Shown here: positions 1 to 7,139 of the stretch, one piece after another | Numbering within the stretch: the stretch's first letter is position 1 | How the letters are laid out: each line of letters begins with the position of its first letter | From: JAJPJG01 sp034667645 | Lineage (GTDB): Bacteria; Verrucomicrobiota; Verrucomicrobiia; Chthoniobacterales; Chthoniobacteraceae | Length of the DNA: 10,182 nucleotides | Direction of reading: 5' to 3' | Assembly: GCA_034667645.1 (NCBI GenBank) | Contig: JAXDQV010000032.1 | Coordinates: 1 to 10,182 of the forward strand | Notes under the pieces: generated by a model | The model's input: the letters and a program-made list of their open reading frames with translations, nothing else | Database searches by the model: none | What the model was told of the DNA's origin: nothing | Program-made: the position numbers and the translations under genes

Positions 1-2016
1 CACGGAAAACGCATCGGCGGAAGTGAACGTGCGGCTGGCGAGGCGGACGAGAGGAACGGTGGGGCCGTTAAACTGGCGGAATTCCTCTGCCGTGACGTAA
101 CTTTTCGGCTTCCAGAACGCATCCACCAGACCAATCAGGGCCGTGCCCTGGCCGAGATAATCGCGCAAATCGAGCAACTGGTAACCTGCCAAACCTGGCG
201 TGCGAAGGTTAGCCTCGATCTCCTCTTTGTAGCAGGCCAGTTGGAAACGCCCTGATGCCCAGGCAAGCTCGCGATTCTCCGCGAGCACGCCGGATTGCTC
301 CGCGATGTATTTAAAAATGTGGTAATTGCTCGGCCGCAAGTAGCCGGTGAATTCTTCAATCACATCGAAATCCGGATAAGCGCACCATTGCCCGACCTCG
401 TGTGCCAGCACAGGAATGTGAACGTCGCCGAGCGCCGCACGATAGTCGTTTCCGAACCAGCCTGACGCATTGCGCAAAGGCGACCCGTTAAACTCGACCA
501 TGGTTGCGAATTGCGCTCCGCCGGTGACCTGCGCGGGACGCCCCCAGCCGGTTCCCGCCGAGTAGAGTCGCCGGTTATCGCGTTGATAACACGCCACCGC
601 CCACGGGGGCGTGATCTCGCTGTAGCGGCCGGATGGCTCGTTGCTGGGCGAGAGCATGACAAACGAAGGGTGATTCCCGAAAGTCTTGAGCAGTCGCGCC
701 GTCTCTTCCTCAAGTCGGAGAGTGTAGACGCTGCCGCGATTGAAAGGGCTCCACATACCGCACTCGGGCTGCAGATAAAAGCCCGCCTCATCAGCGGCCG
801 TGAATGCGGCGTCCGGTGGGCACCAAGAGTGAAAGCGCATGCCGTTCAACCCGTAGTCCTGGCACACCTTGAAAATCTTTTTCCACGACGCGACGTCGGT
901 TGCCGGATAGCCGGTCAACGGAAAATCACCGCCGAAGTGCGTCGTGCGCAGATTCACGATTCGCCCGTTGATCAGCAGGTCTTTGTCCTTCCACGAAATA
1001 TCGCGAAGACCAAAAGTAAGCGCCTTGGTATCGAGCAGGCCGGCGCCAGACAGGGTCACGGTGAGATGCTGGAGATTGGGGTGAAACTCATCCCAGTCCT
1101 GCACTGCGCGGTCGAGCGGGACCTCCAGTTCGGCTGAGCCGCCAGTGGCATCCCAATTCACTGGAACGGACTTTTGGCCCACGGCGATTTTACCGGAGCC
1201 ACGCTGGCCGGTGATGTTGCCGACCGTCACTTTGATCAGCGCGGTTTTGGCCGCGGCTTTTGGAAAAACCTGCGCGTCTTCGATCCAGACTGGCGGGGTT
1301 GCCGTCAACTCGATGCGCCCGGCGATGCCATTCCACGACGCACCGAGCGCGTCCGAAACGCTGTGCGAATCGACGGCGTGTCCATCGTTGACCGGATCGA
1401 CGACGAGCCGCCGGTTATCGACGCGAATGCTAAGGCGGTGCCTGCCGGGGGCGATCTTTCCGAGATCCGTGATGTGAGGGGCAACGAGGCTGTCATTCGA
1501 GGTGAATTTTTTGTCATCCAGCCACAACGTGGTTTCCCAATGCGGCCGCTCGAGAAACAGCACGACTCGCTGCCCCGTCCAAGCGGCTGGAATCTCCAGA
1601 TCCCGCTGATACCACGCGACTCCCAAGTAATGCCGCGGCGGCTGCGAGAGAAAGGGGACCTCGACCAGACCGGGCTTTGAAAAATGCTCCCGCAAACTGG
1701 CGTCCTGGAGTTTCCACCAAGCGTCGCCCAAGCCGACAACCCAAGGCGTTGTTGGGCTGATCTCGTTGCCGTAACCCTGTGCTTGCAACACACCCGGAAG
1801 CCGGATGCGCTCCGCGAGATCGCGCCTGAACCATTCCTGTGCAATCCCATCCCCGAGTGGAAGGGGATGCGGGGTTTTGAGCTCCTTCTGCTCGGCGCTC
1901 GGATCGAGCGCAAATCGCCACTCTCCTGCGAGAGAAATGGATTGAGGAGCCAGGGCCAGCATACTCACCGATGTTTCACCGATAAAAAGCAGCGCAAGTA
2001 AGAGGGATTTCGTCAT
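1..2016 (-). CDS. Glycoside hydrolase family 2, probably exported (C-terminus cut by window edge)
   Basis: A family 2 glycoside hydrolase (beta-galactosidase/beta-glucuronidase superfamily); 672 residues are visible and the frame is still open at base 1. The start is the ATG at 2014-2016; an in-frame stop lies upstream at 2068-2070. The N-terminus (MTKSLLLALLF) looks like a signal peptide, with an unusual Glu14 in the hydrophobic part; Ser-Leu-Ala ending near residue 30 is a possible cleavage site. Next come a GH2 sugar-binding jelly roll (about 30-210, including VAWYQRDLEIP), an Ig-like sandwich (about 215-335), and a TIM barrel entered at LLINGR (347-352) with RFHSW (394-398). SPSNEPS holds the predicted acid/base Glu460 and LAHEVGQW the predicted nucleophile Glu540; 80 residues apart fits GH2. 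The substrate cannot be told. Relatives I recall are about 900 residues, so roughly a quarter may be missing. No Shine-Dalgarno is visible. Confidence 0.9.
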   Translation of the reverse strand, partial: MTKSLLLALLFIGETSVSMLALAPQSISLAGEWRFALDPSAEQKELKTPHPLPLGDGIAQEWFRRDLAERIRLPGVLQAQGYGNEISPTTPWVVGLGDAWWKLQDASLREHFSKPGLVEVPFLSQPPRHYLGVAWYQRDLEIPAAWTGQRVVLFLERPHWETTLWLDDKKFTSNDSLVAPHITDLGKIAPGRHRLSIRVDNRRLVVDPVNDGHAVDSHSVSDALGASWNGIAGRIELTATPPVWIEDAQVFPKAAAKTALIKVTVGNITGQRGSGKIAVGQKSVPVNWDATGGSAELEVPLDRAVQDWDEFHPNLQHLTVTLSGAGLLDTKALTFGLRDISWKDKDLLINGRIVNLRTTHFGGDFPLTGYPATDVASWKKIFKVCQDYGLNGMRFHSWCPPDAAFTAADEAGFYLQPECGMWSPFNRGSVYTLRLEEETARLLKTFGNHPSFVMLSPSNEPSGRYSEITPPWAVACYQRDNRRLYSAGTGWGRPAQVTGGAQFATMVEFNGSPLRNASGWFGNDYRAALGDVHIPVLAHEVGQWCAYPDFDVIEEFTGYLRPSNYHIFKYIAEQSGVLAENRELAWASGRFQLACYKEEIEANLRTPGLAGYQLLDLRDYLGQGTALIGLVDAFWKPKSYVTAEEFRQFNGPTVPLVRLASRTFTSADAFSV

Positions 2017-2080
2017 CGGCAGGGGGCACCGGACGCTGAGCGTTGCTGTCGCGATCACGGCAGACAATCATGTTTTTTGG

Positions 2081-2105
2081 AAAAGCGCCTCTTCACCGCG
2101 AGCGC
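2081..2105 (-). terminator. Possible weak intrinsic terminator after hppA
   Basis: On the minus strand, GCGCTC (2100-2105) can pair with GAGGCGC (2085-2091), leaving one bulged G and an eight-base loop. Four U follow directly (2081-2084). It lies 23 bases past the hppA stop, where an end is expected. A second, perfect hairpin, AACCCC-GA-GGGGTT (2108-2121), sits just upstream but has no U run. Both stems are short, so this is a suggestion only. The rest of the 2017-2127 gap shows no convincing promoter. Confidence 0.3.
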
Positions 2106-2127
2106 CGAACCCCTCGGGGTTGCAGCG

Positions 2128-4221
2128 TTACCGCGCGATCCAGTATTTCAGGAAAATCGGGATGATCAAAATCGCGAGGATATTTACGACCTTGATCATC
2201 GGGTTGATCGCCGGGCCGGCAGTGTCTTTGTAAGGATCGCCCACGGTGTCGCCGGTCACCGATGCCTGATGCGCCGGCGAATTCTTCCCGCCGTGATTCC
2301 CTTCCTCGATGAATTTTTTCGCGTTGTCCCAGGCGCCGCCGCTGGAGGTCATCGCGATCGCCACAAAGAGCCCGGTGACGATCGTGCCGACGAGCACGCC
2401 GCCGAGCACCTGCGGACCGAACGCGGGAATCGCCGCGACGAGCAGCACGAAAAATACCGGAAGCAGCGCGGGAACGATCATTTCGCGCAACGCCGCTTTC
2501 GTCACGATGTCCACGCAGGTCCCGTAATCTGGCGTTTCTTCGCCTTTCAAAATACCGGGCTTGAGCTGCAGTTGGCGCCGGACTTCCCGCACGACGGCGC
2601 CCGCCGCTTTGCCAACCGCATCCATGCTGAACGCGGTGAAAAGAAATGGAAGTAATCCGCCGATGAAAAGCCCGATAATCACCTCCGGTTCCTGGAGCGA
2701 AAAATTAAATTCAAAAGGGTGATGCGCCTCTGCGTATTGCGCCCGCAACTCCTCGACGTAGGATCCGAAAAGCACCAGCGCCGCGAGGCCAGCCGACGCG
2801 ATGGCGTAACCTTTGGTGACGGCTTTCATCGTGTTGCCCACCGCATCAAGTTCATCGGTCACCTGACGCACTTCCGCCGGCAAACCGCTCATGACCGCGA
2901 TGCCGCCCGCGTTGTCCGTGATCGGTCCGAAGGCATCGAGCGAGATCACGACCCCCGCCATGGAGAGCATGCTCGTGACGGCGATGGCGATGCCGTAAAG
3001 GCCCGCGAAATGGAAGGAAAGCAGGATGGCGATGCCGATGAATCCGACGGGAAGCGCCGTTGCATGCTGGCCGATCGCCAATCCGGCGATGATGTTGGTC
3101 GCGTGTCCGGTTTCGGATGCTTTGGCGATTTTTCGCACGGGAGCAAAGGCGGTGGACGTGTAGTAGTTCGTGATCATCACGACCACGCCGGTCATCACGA
3201 GCCCGACCAGCGACGCGTAGTAAAGGTCAGTCGCGGTTCGCATGACGCCGCCGATTTGCACCCCGACCGGAAAGAGCGACTGCGTGGCCGGCCAATACAG
3301 AATCGCTGATACCACCCCGCTGGCCATCACCGAGCCCATGAGGATTGCGCCGGGGCTGCCCTTCTTGAAATTCACGTAGAGAATCCCGACGATGGCACCG
3401 AGCACCGAGATTCCGCCGAGCACAAAGGGAAAAACAATCGCCGCGCTGTTTCCCCCGAGCGTGAGCGCGCCGAGCAGAATCGCTCCCACGAGGCTGACCG
3501 CGTAGGTTTCGAAAACGTCTGCCGCCATGCCCGCGCAATCGCCGACATTGTCGCCGACATTATCCGCGATCGTCGCGGGATTCCGCGGATCATCTTCATC
3601 GAGATTGCTCTCGATTTTTCCCACCAGATCCGCGCCGACATCTGCCGCCTTCGTGTAAATACCGCCGCCGAGCCGAGCGAAGACACTGATCAAGCTCGAG
3701 CCGAGCGCGAGGCCAACAAGGCTTTTGACGGCCGCATCCGTGCCGATCACTTTCGCCGACACGACGTAGAAGAGTCCCACCGCGAGCAGCGCCAGCGCCA
3801 CGACGAGGAGACCAGTGACCGCGCCGCCATTGAAAGCCACACACAGCGCGCCGTGGCGGCTCTTGATCGCGGCATGCGCGGTGCGGACATTTGCCAGCAC
3901 CGCGATGCGCATCCCAATGAAGCCCGCCGAAAGCGAACAGACGGCGCCGATGACAAACCCCACGGCGGTCGCCTTGTCCTTGAAAATGAGCAACAGCACG
4001 AAAATGACGACGGCGATCGCGGAGATCGTCAGCACCTGGCGGTTCAGGTAAGCCTTGGCGCCCTCTTCGATCGCGCTGGCGATTTCGCGCATCCGCTCAT
4101 TGCCTGGAGAACACGCCAGGATGATCCGGATGAGGTAAATGGCGGCACCCAGCCCGACGAGCGCACAAAGCATCGAGAGAGCGATGCCGTGGTTGAGGAG
4201 AATTGCAGCGACACAAACCAT
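2128..4221 (-). CDS. hppA: Membrane-bound proton-translocating pyrophosphatase, K+-independent type
   Basis: An integral membrane pyrophosphatase that couples PPi hydrolysis to ion pumping across the cytoplasmic membrane. At 697 residues it is complete for the family (about 660-800) and is built of many hydrophobic segments. Active-site blocks are intact: DVGADLVGKIE (194-204), DDPRNPATIADNVGD (210-224) followed by NVGDCAGMAAD, and GDTVGDPYKDTAGPAINP (657-674). The ion/K+ signature reads GNTMKAVTKG (462-471). Lys466 and Thr469 occupy the positions that distinguish K+-independent H+ pumps, whereas K+-dependent enzymes carry Ala at the Lys position. H+ pumping without K+ activation is therefore inferred. 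The ATG at 4219-4221 has an A-rich leader (GAAAAAAT) and no Shine-Dalgarno; Met17 is an alternative but would cut into the first membrane helix. It lies 98 bp from argF with its own likely promoter. It would recover energy from PPi released by biosynthesis. Confidence 0.98.
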   Translation of the reverse strand: MVCVAAILLNHGIALSMLCALVGLGAAIYLIRIILACSPGNERMREIASAIEEGAKAYLNRQVLTISAIAVVIFVLLLIFKDKATAVGFVIGAVCSLSAGFIGMRIAVLANVRTAHAAIKSRHGALCVAFNGGAVTGLLVVALALLAVGLFYVVSAKVIGTDAAVKSLVGLALGSSLISVFARLGGGIYTKAADVGADLVGKIESNLDEDDPRNPATIADNVGDNVGDCAGMAADVFETYAVSLVGAILLGALTLGGNSAAIVFPFVLGGISVLGAIVGILYVNFKKGSPGAILMGSVMASGVVSAILYWPATQSLFPVGVQIGGVMRTATDLYYASLVGLVMTGVVVMITNYYTSTAFAPVRKIAKASETGHATNIIAGLAIGQHATALPVGFIGIAILLSFHFAGLYGIAIAVTSMLSMAGVVISLDAFGPITDNAGGIAVMSGLPAEVRQVTDELDAVGNTMKAVTKGYAIASAGLAALVLFGSYVEELRAQYAEAHHPFEFNFSLQEPEVIIGLFIGGLLPFLFTAFSMDAVGKAAGAVVREVRRQLQLKPGILKGEETPDYGTCVDIVTKAALREMIVPALLPVFFVLLVAAIPAFGPQVLGGVLVGTIVTGLFVAIAMTSSGGAWDNAKKFIEEGNHGGKNSPAHQASVTGDTVGDPYKDTAGPAINPMIKVVNILAILIIPIFLKYWIAR

Positions 4222-4248
4222 ATTTTTTCGGGGAAAAAGAAGTCGGCG

Positions 4249-4276
4249 AGTCTAGTGCCTTTCGTTTCGCTGGCAA
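4249..4276 (-). promoter_or_regulatory. Likely sigma70-type promoter of hppA
   Basis: On the minus strand TTGCCA (4271-4276; one mismatch to TTGACA) and TAGACT (4249-4254; two mismatches to TATAAT) are 16 bp apart. This would start transcription near 4240, giving a leader of about 20 bases before the hppA ATG. It sits immediately downstream of the inverted repeat at the end of the argF unit, which is the expected order for one transcript ending and the next beginning. Based on sequence match only. Confidence 0.4.
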
Positions 4277-4277
4277 C

Positions 4278-4293
4278 GGCTTTTTGAAAAGCC
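4278..4293 (-). terminator. Perfect inverted repeat at the end of the arginine operon, possible terminator
   Basis: GGCTTTT and AAAAGCC form a perfect 7-bp stem around a 2-base centre, 26 bases after the argF stop. No U tract follows on the minus strand, so it is not a classic intrinsic terminator. It may stabilise the 3' end or work with Rho. A GC-only palindrome, GCGGCGCCGC (4303-4312), lies between it and argF. Confidence 0.4.
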
Positions 4294-4319
4294 TGGGCGC
4301 ACGGCGGCGCCGCTGGAAA

Positions 4320-5228
4320 TCAGCGGGTCGCCGCCGCGAGCAGGCTCAAGATCGCCTTCTGCGCATGCAGCCGGTTTTCCGCCTGGTCGAAGATGGTCTG
4401 CGCGTGCTCCTCGAATACTTCGTCCGTGATTTCCTTTCCGCGATACGCCGGCAGACAATGCATCACCAGCGCGCCCGGAGCGGCAATGCGCACCAGCTCG
4501 CCGTTGATTTGATAACCGCCGAGCTGTGCGATGCGGAAGTCCGCTTCCTCCTCCTTGCCCATGCTCACCCACACATCGGTGTAGAGGACATCCGCGCCCC
4601 GCGCCGCGGCTTCGAGATTTTCAAACACGCGCACCCGATCGCAGCCGATCGCGGCCAGCAGCGCTGGCTCCGGCTGAAAGCGTTGCGGTGCCGCGATATT
4701 GAGGGTGAAGTTGCATTTCGCCGCCGCCCAAATCCACGAACGCGGCACGTTGCACGCGCCGTCGCCAACGAAGCAAACGGTTCTGCCTTCGTAGCTGCCG
4801 AGCTTTTCCTTGATCGTGAAAAGGTCCGCCAAAATCTGGCACGGATGCTCCTCGTCCGTCAGCGCATTGATCGTCGGAATCCCGGAAAACTGCGCGAACT
4901 CCTCGACATCGCTTTGCGCAAAAGTCCGGATCACCGCGCCGTGCAACATCCGGCCCATCACGCGCGCGGTGTCCTTGATCGGTTCGCCTCGTCCGAGCTG
5001 GATGTCGTTGGCCGCTAAAAACATCACGTCGCCGCCCAGTTCACGGATTCCGACCTCGAACGACACTCGGGTCCGCGTGGACGATTTTGAAAAAATCAGA
5101 GCCCAGCATCGATGCCGCAGCGGGTGCTCCGCATGCTGCCCCCGCGTTGCTTTCATCATGGCGGAAAGCTCGACAATTTCCGCAATCTCCGCCGCCGTCA
5201 GCGCCTCAATCGAAAGCAAATGCCTCAT
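4320..5228 (-). CDS. argF: Ornithine carbamoyltransferase
   Basis: Transfers the carbamoyl group from carbamoyl phosphate to ornithine, giving citrulline and phosphate; cytosolic, normally a trimer. It has 302 residues (family about 300-335). Seen: the carbamoyl-phosphate loop SKSSTRTR (47-54), HPCQ (128-131), DVWVSMG (218-224, ornithine-binding SMG loop), HCLPAYRG (257-264, active-site Cys) and the C-terminal QAENRLHAQKAIL. The start chosen is the ATG at 5226-5228, because MRHLLSIEALTAAEI matches the usual OTC N-terminus; a TTG at 5292-5294 would add 22 unlikely residues. This ATG overlaps the stop of the preceding 44-codon ORF as ATGA, suggesting translational coupling. Odd: the segment GDGACNVPRSW (155-165) differs from the common GDGNNVxxS and seems one residue longer. 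Last gene of the arginine cluster. Confidence 0.96.
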   Translation of the reverse strand: MRHLLSIEALTAAEIAEIVELSAMMKATRGQHAEHPLRHRCWALIFSKSSTRTRVSFEVGIRELGGDVMFLAANDIQLGRGEPIKDTARVMGRMLHGAVIRTFAQSDVEEFAQFSGIPTINALTDEEHPCQILADLFTIKEKLGSYEGRTVCFVGDGACNVPRSWIWAAAKCNFTLNIAAPQRFQPEPALLAAIGCDRVRVFENLEAAARGADVLYTDVWVSMGKEEEADFRIAQLGGYQINGELVRIAAPGALVMHCLPAYRGKEITDEVFEEHAQTIFDQAENRLHAQKAILSLLAAATR

Positions 5229-5359
5229 GCGCGGGAACGAGGCGAAGGTTGAGCACCCTTTGGTAGCTGCTTCGCTTTGGCGAGGCCGAGGCAAAGGTTT
5301 CGCAGAACGGCGGCCTGTCTCAGCCGAACCGCAAGTTTCGCGGAATCGATTTGTTTCAT
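5225..5359 (-). CDS. Short basic ORF (44 residues) between the nucleotidyltransferase and argF
   Basis: Not recognised. The ATG (5357-5359) overlaps the nucleotidyltransferase stop as ATGA, and its TGA (5225-5227) overlaps the argF ATG in the same way. It therefore exactly fills what would otherwise be the only sizeable gap in the operon. The product is strongly basic (10 Lys/Arg to one Asp). Residues 7-32 (AKLAVRLRQAAV, then LRNLCLGLAKAKQL) could form an amphipathic helix; the tail is Pro/Ser/Arg rich. A weak GAAAG lies 8 bases before the ATG. It could be a real small protein, a shortened partner of the nucleotidyltransferase, or a leader that couples translation into argF. The same frame stays open upstream to 5464, but that part lies inside the nucleotidyltransferase gene and is judged a shadow. 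Confidence 0.45.
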   Translation of the reverse strand: MKQIDSAKLAVRLRQAAVLRNLCLGLAKAKQLPKGAQPSPRSRA

Positions 5360-5805
5360 TGAGTCAGTCTTTCGATGTCTGCCAAATCCTGCGCGTTGTT
5401 TCGAAGTCGCTTCAAACAAATCAAACTCCGTGCATCGACGACGCATAATTGGACACCCTCCCATTCTGTTTCTTCGGTGGTGAGCATGGCCTCAATCGCT
5501 GGAGATAAACTTAAAATGTCCAGCGGCAACACATCTTCGTCTTCCGGGCTGAGCTTGGAGATGCGGAAAATTCTCACATCCCCGTCAGCGAACGTCATTG
5601 GCGCGGCTGTCAGCGTGTAGCCGAGCGTGCGTGCGGCGGTGGAAATGTCCTGAGTGCTGTCGCGCAGTGAAAGCAAATCGATGTCCAGAGTGGCTCGCGG
5701 ATAACCGTGCACGGCCATCGCCAGTCCACCGCACAGCGCATACGGGATGCGAAGCTCCTGCAGTCGCGTGACAATCGCTTTCAGCTCCCGGTCGATCGAC
5801 AGCAT
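5356..5805 (-). CDS. Nucleotidyltransferase-fold protein, AbiEii/MNT-like
   Basis: A 149-residue minimal nucleotidyltransferase-fold protein. Residues 24-45 carry the fold signature: LCGGLAMAVHGYPRATLDID has Gly26-Gly27, the Arg-Ala-Thr stretch and the metal-binding pair Asp41/Asp43. Asp96 in LPLDIL is a candidate third carboxylate. The C-terminal LICLKRLRNNAQDLADIE (128-145) resembles the K-x(n)-QDLADI ending of AbiEii-type and related stand-alone proteins. Family members include type IV antitoxin-system NTases and many of unknown role; the substrate here is unknown, and no recognisable AbiEi-type partner is adjacent. The ATG (5803-5805) follows the argD stop with no gap (TGAATG), so it is probably translated by termination-reinitiation and expressed with the arginine genes. 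Its 3' half (about 5380-5520) looks more AT-rich than the flanking arg genes, a possible sign of acquisition. Confidence 0.85.
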   Translation of the reverse strand: MLSIDRELKAIVTRLQELRIPYALCGGLAMAVHGYPRATLDIDLLSLRDSTQDISTAARTLGYTLTAAPMTFADGDVRIFRISKLSPEDEDVLPLDILSLSPAIEAMLTTEETEWEGVQLCVVDARSLICLKRLRNNAQDLADIERLTQ

Positions 5806-7128
5806 TCAAGGACAATGGTTCACCAGCACCCAGCGCAGGATGTCAACGGCTTCATCGATCTCGGCGCGGGTGACATTGAGCGGCGGGAGCCAGCGAATCG
5901 CGTGCGTGCCGCTGGGAACGGTGAGCAGGCCCGCAGCGTGCAGGCGATCGACAAGCCAGAGCGCCGGCGCGCGATCACCGGTTTTCATGTGATCCGCAAA
6001 ACTTTCGGTCAGTTCGATTCCGATCATCAAGCCGACGGCGCGGATTTCCTGGATCAATGGCGAACCGAGATTTGCGAGGGCAGTCTTTGCATGCAGCCCG
6101 AGCGTCCGCGCGTTTTCAAGAAGCCCTTCGCTCTCGAGAGTATCGAGAACGGCAAGGGCGCCGGCGCAGACCAGCGGAGTGCCGCCGAACGTCGTGCCGT
6201 GTGAACCGGGGCCGAGGAGATTGGCAAGCGAGATTTCAACACCGGTCTTGAGCGCAATTTGCCTGTCGCGAATCCACACGGCGCCGAGCGGAAAGCCGCC
6301 CGCGATTCCTTTGGCCCAGCTCACCGCGTCGGGAAGAATGTCGGGCGCGATGCTGCGCCAGCCGCACCAGTCGCCGGTGCGACCGAGCCCGCATTGGATT
6401 TCGTCGAAAAGCAGCAACAAGCCGTGGTCATCGCAAATGCTGCGCACCGTTTCTAAAAAATGCGCCGTCGCCGGACGGATGCCGATCTCGCCCTGGATTG
6501 GCTCCAGCAGCACCGCGGTGGTGTCCGGGCGAATCGCGGTGAGAAGCGCGGGCGCGTCGTTGAACGGCACCTGTGAGAAGCCGGCGACCGGCGGTTCAAA
6601 ACCGCGTTTTACTTTTTCCTGACCGGTGGCGGCGATGCCGGCCAGCGTGCGTCCGTGGAATGAACCGTCGAAGGTGATGATGCCAAAACGGTTTTGTTCC
6701 GATGCGATTTCTTCGCCGACGGTGTGAATCGGCGGCGGCGGTTTTCCTTCGTTCCCGAATTTCCGCGCGAGCTTGTAGAGCGCCTCGTTGGCCTCCGCGC
6801 CACTGTTGCAAAAGAAGACCTTTCCCGGTTCGCCAACCAGTTCCACGAGCCGCTTTGCAAGCAATCCCTGCGGACGCGTGTAATACAGGTTCGACGTGTG
6901 AACGAGCGTGCCGAGCTGCGCGTTCATCGCCGCGATAATCTGCGGATGGCAGTGACCGATGGAACAAACTGCGATGCCTGCGCCGAAATCGAGGTATTCC
7001 CGCCCCGCTTCATCCCACACGCGGCAGCCCTTTCCGCGCGCGAGCTGCAACGGAAAGCGGCCATAGTTCGGGACGACGAATTGATCGAACAATTCGCGGG
7101 TGTTCGCGGCGTGGAGCGTGAGATCCAT
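5806..7128 (-). CDS. argD: Acetylornithine aminotransferase
   Basis: A class III PLP-dependent aminotransferase that converts N-acetylglutamate semialdehyde and glutamate to N-acetylornithine and 2-oxoglutarate; cytosolic. Seen: FCNSGAEANE (106-115, PLP phosphate contact), ITFDGSFHGRT (151-161), DEIQCGLGRTG (242-252, with Asp242 toward the pyridine nitrogen), Lys273 in SWAKGIAGGFP as the Schiff-base lysine, and HGTTFGGTPL (310-319). At 440 residues it is about 34 longer than E. coli ArgD. Most of the excess lies in two inserts: near 125-147 (with a four-proline run) and near 290-306, before the GPGSHG loop. The context in argCJBD-argF argues for ArgD over other class III aminotransferases (GABA, ornithine, succinylornithine). 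The ATG is 11 nt after the argB stop, without a Shine-Dalgarno. Confidence 0.96.
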   Translation of the reverse strand: MDLTLHAANTRELFDQFVVPNYGRFPLQLARGKGCRVWDEAGREYLDFGAGIAVCSIGHCHPQIIAAMNAQLGTLVHTSNLYYTRPQGLLAKRLVELVGEPGKVFFCNSGAEANEALYKLARKFGNEGKPPPPIHTVGEEIASEQNRFGIITFDGSFHGRTLAGIAATGQEKVKRGFEPPVAGFSQVPFNDAPALLTAIRPDTTAVLLEPIQGEIGIRPATAHFLETVRSICDDHGLLLLFDEIQCGLGRTGDWCGWRSIAPDILPDAVSWAKGIAGGFPLGAVWIRDRQIALKTGVEISLANLLGPGSHGTTFGGTPLVCAGALAVLDTLESEGLLENARTLGLHAKTALANLGSPLIQEIRAVGLMIGIELTESFADHMKTGDRAPALWLVDRLHAAGLLTVPSGTHAIRWLPPLNVTRAEIDEAVDILRWVLVNHCP

Positions 7129-7139
7129 TGATAAAAAGC

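Noticed and set aside
511..1137. Plus-strand frames and out-of-phase minus-strand frames over 135-2001
   Set aside because: The continuous minus-strand frame from 2016 to base 1 encodes a coherent GH2 protein, so the others are shadows.
4203..5018. 271-codon open frame on the plus strand
   Set aside because: Antisense to argF and across the argF-hppA gap. Its composition is shadow-like, and it would cover the promoter and hairpin region without any recognisable motif.
4320..5294. argF starting at the TTG of 5292-5294
   Set aside because: The added 22 residues have no likeness to OTC N-termini and would overlap most of the 44-codon ORF. The ATG at 5228 gives the typical start.
5225..5464. 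79-codon version of the short ORF starting at 5464
   Set aside because: Its first 35 codons lie inside the nucleotidyltransferase in another frame. The ATG at 5359, overlapping that gene's stop, is the sensible start.
5356..5805. Complete abortive-infection or toxin-antitoxin module
   Set aside because: No AbiEi-like antitoxin, HEPN partner or other toxin is recognisable next to the nucleotidyltransferase; only the 44-codon ORF is adjacent, and that is not a known partner.
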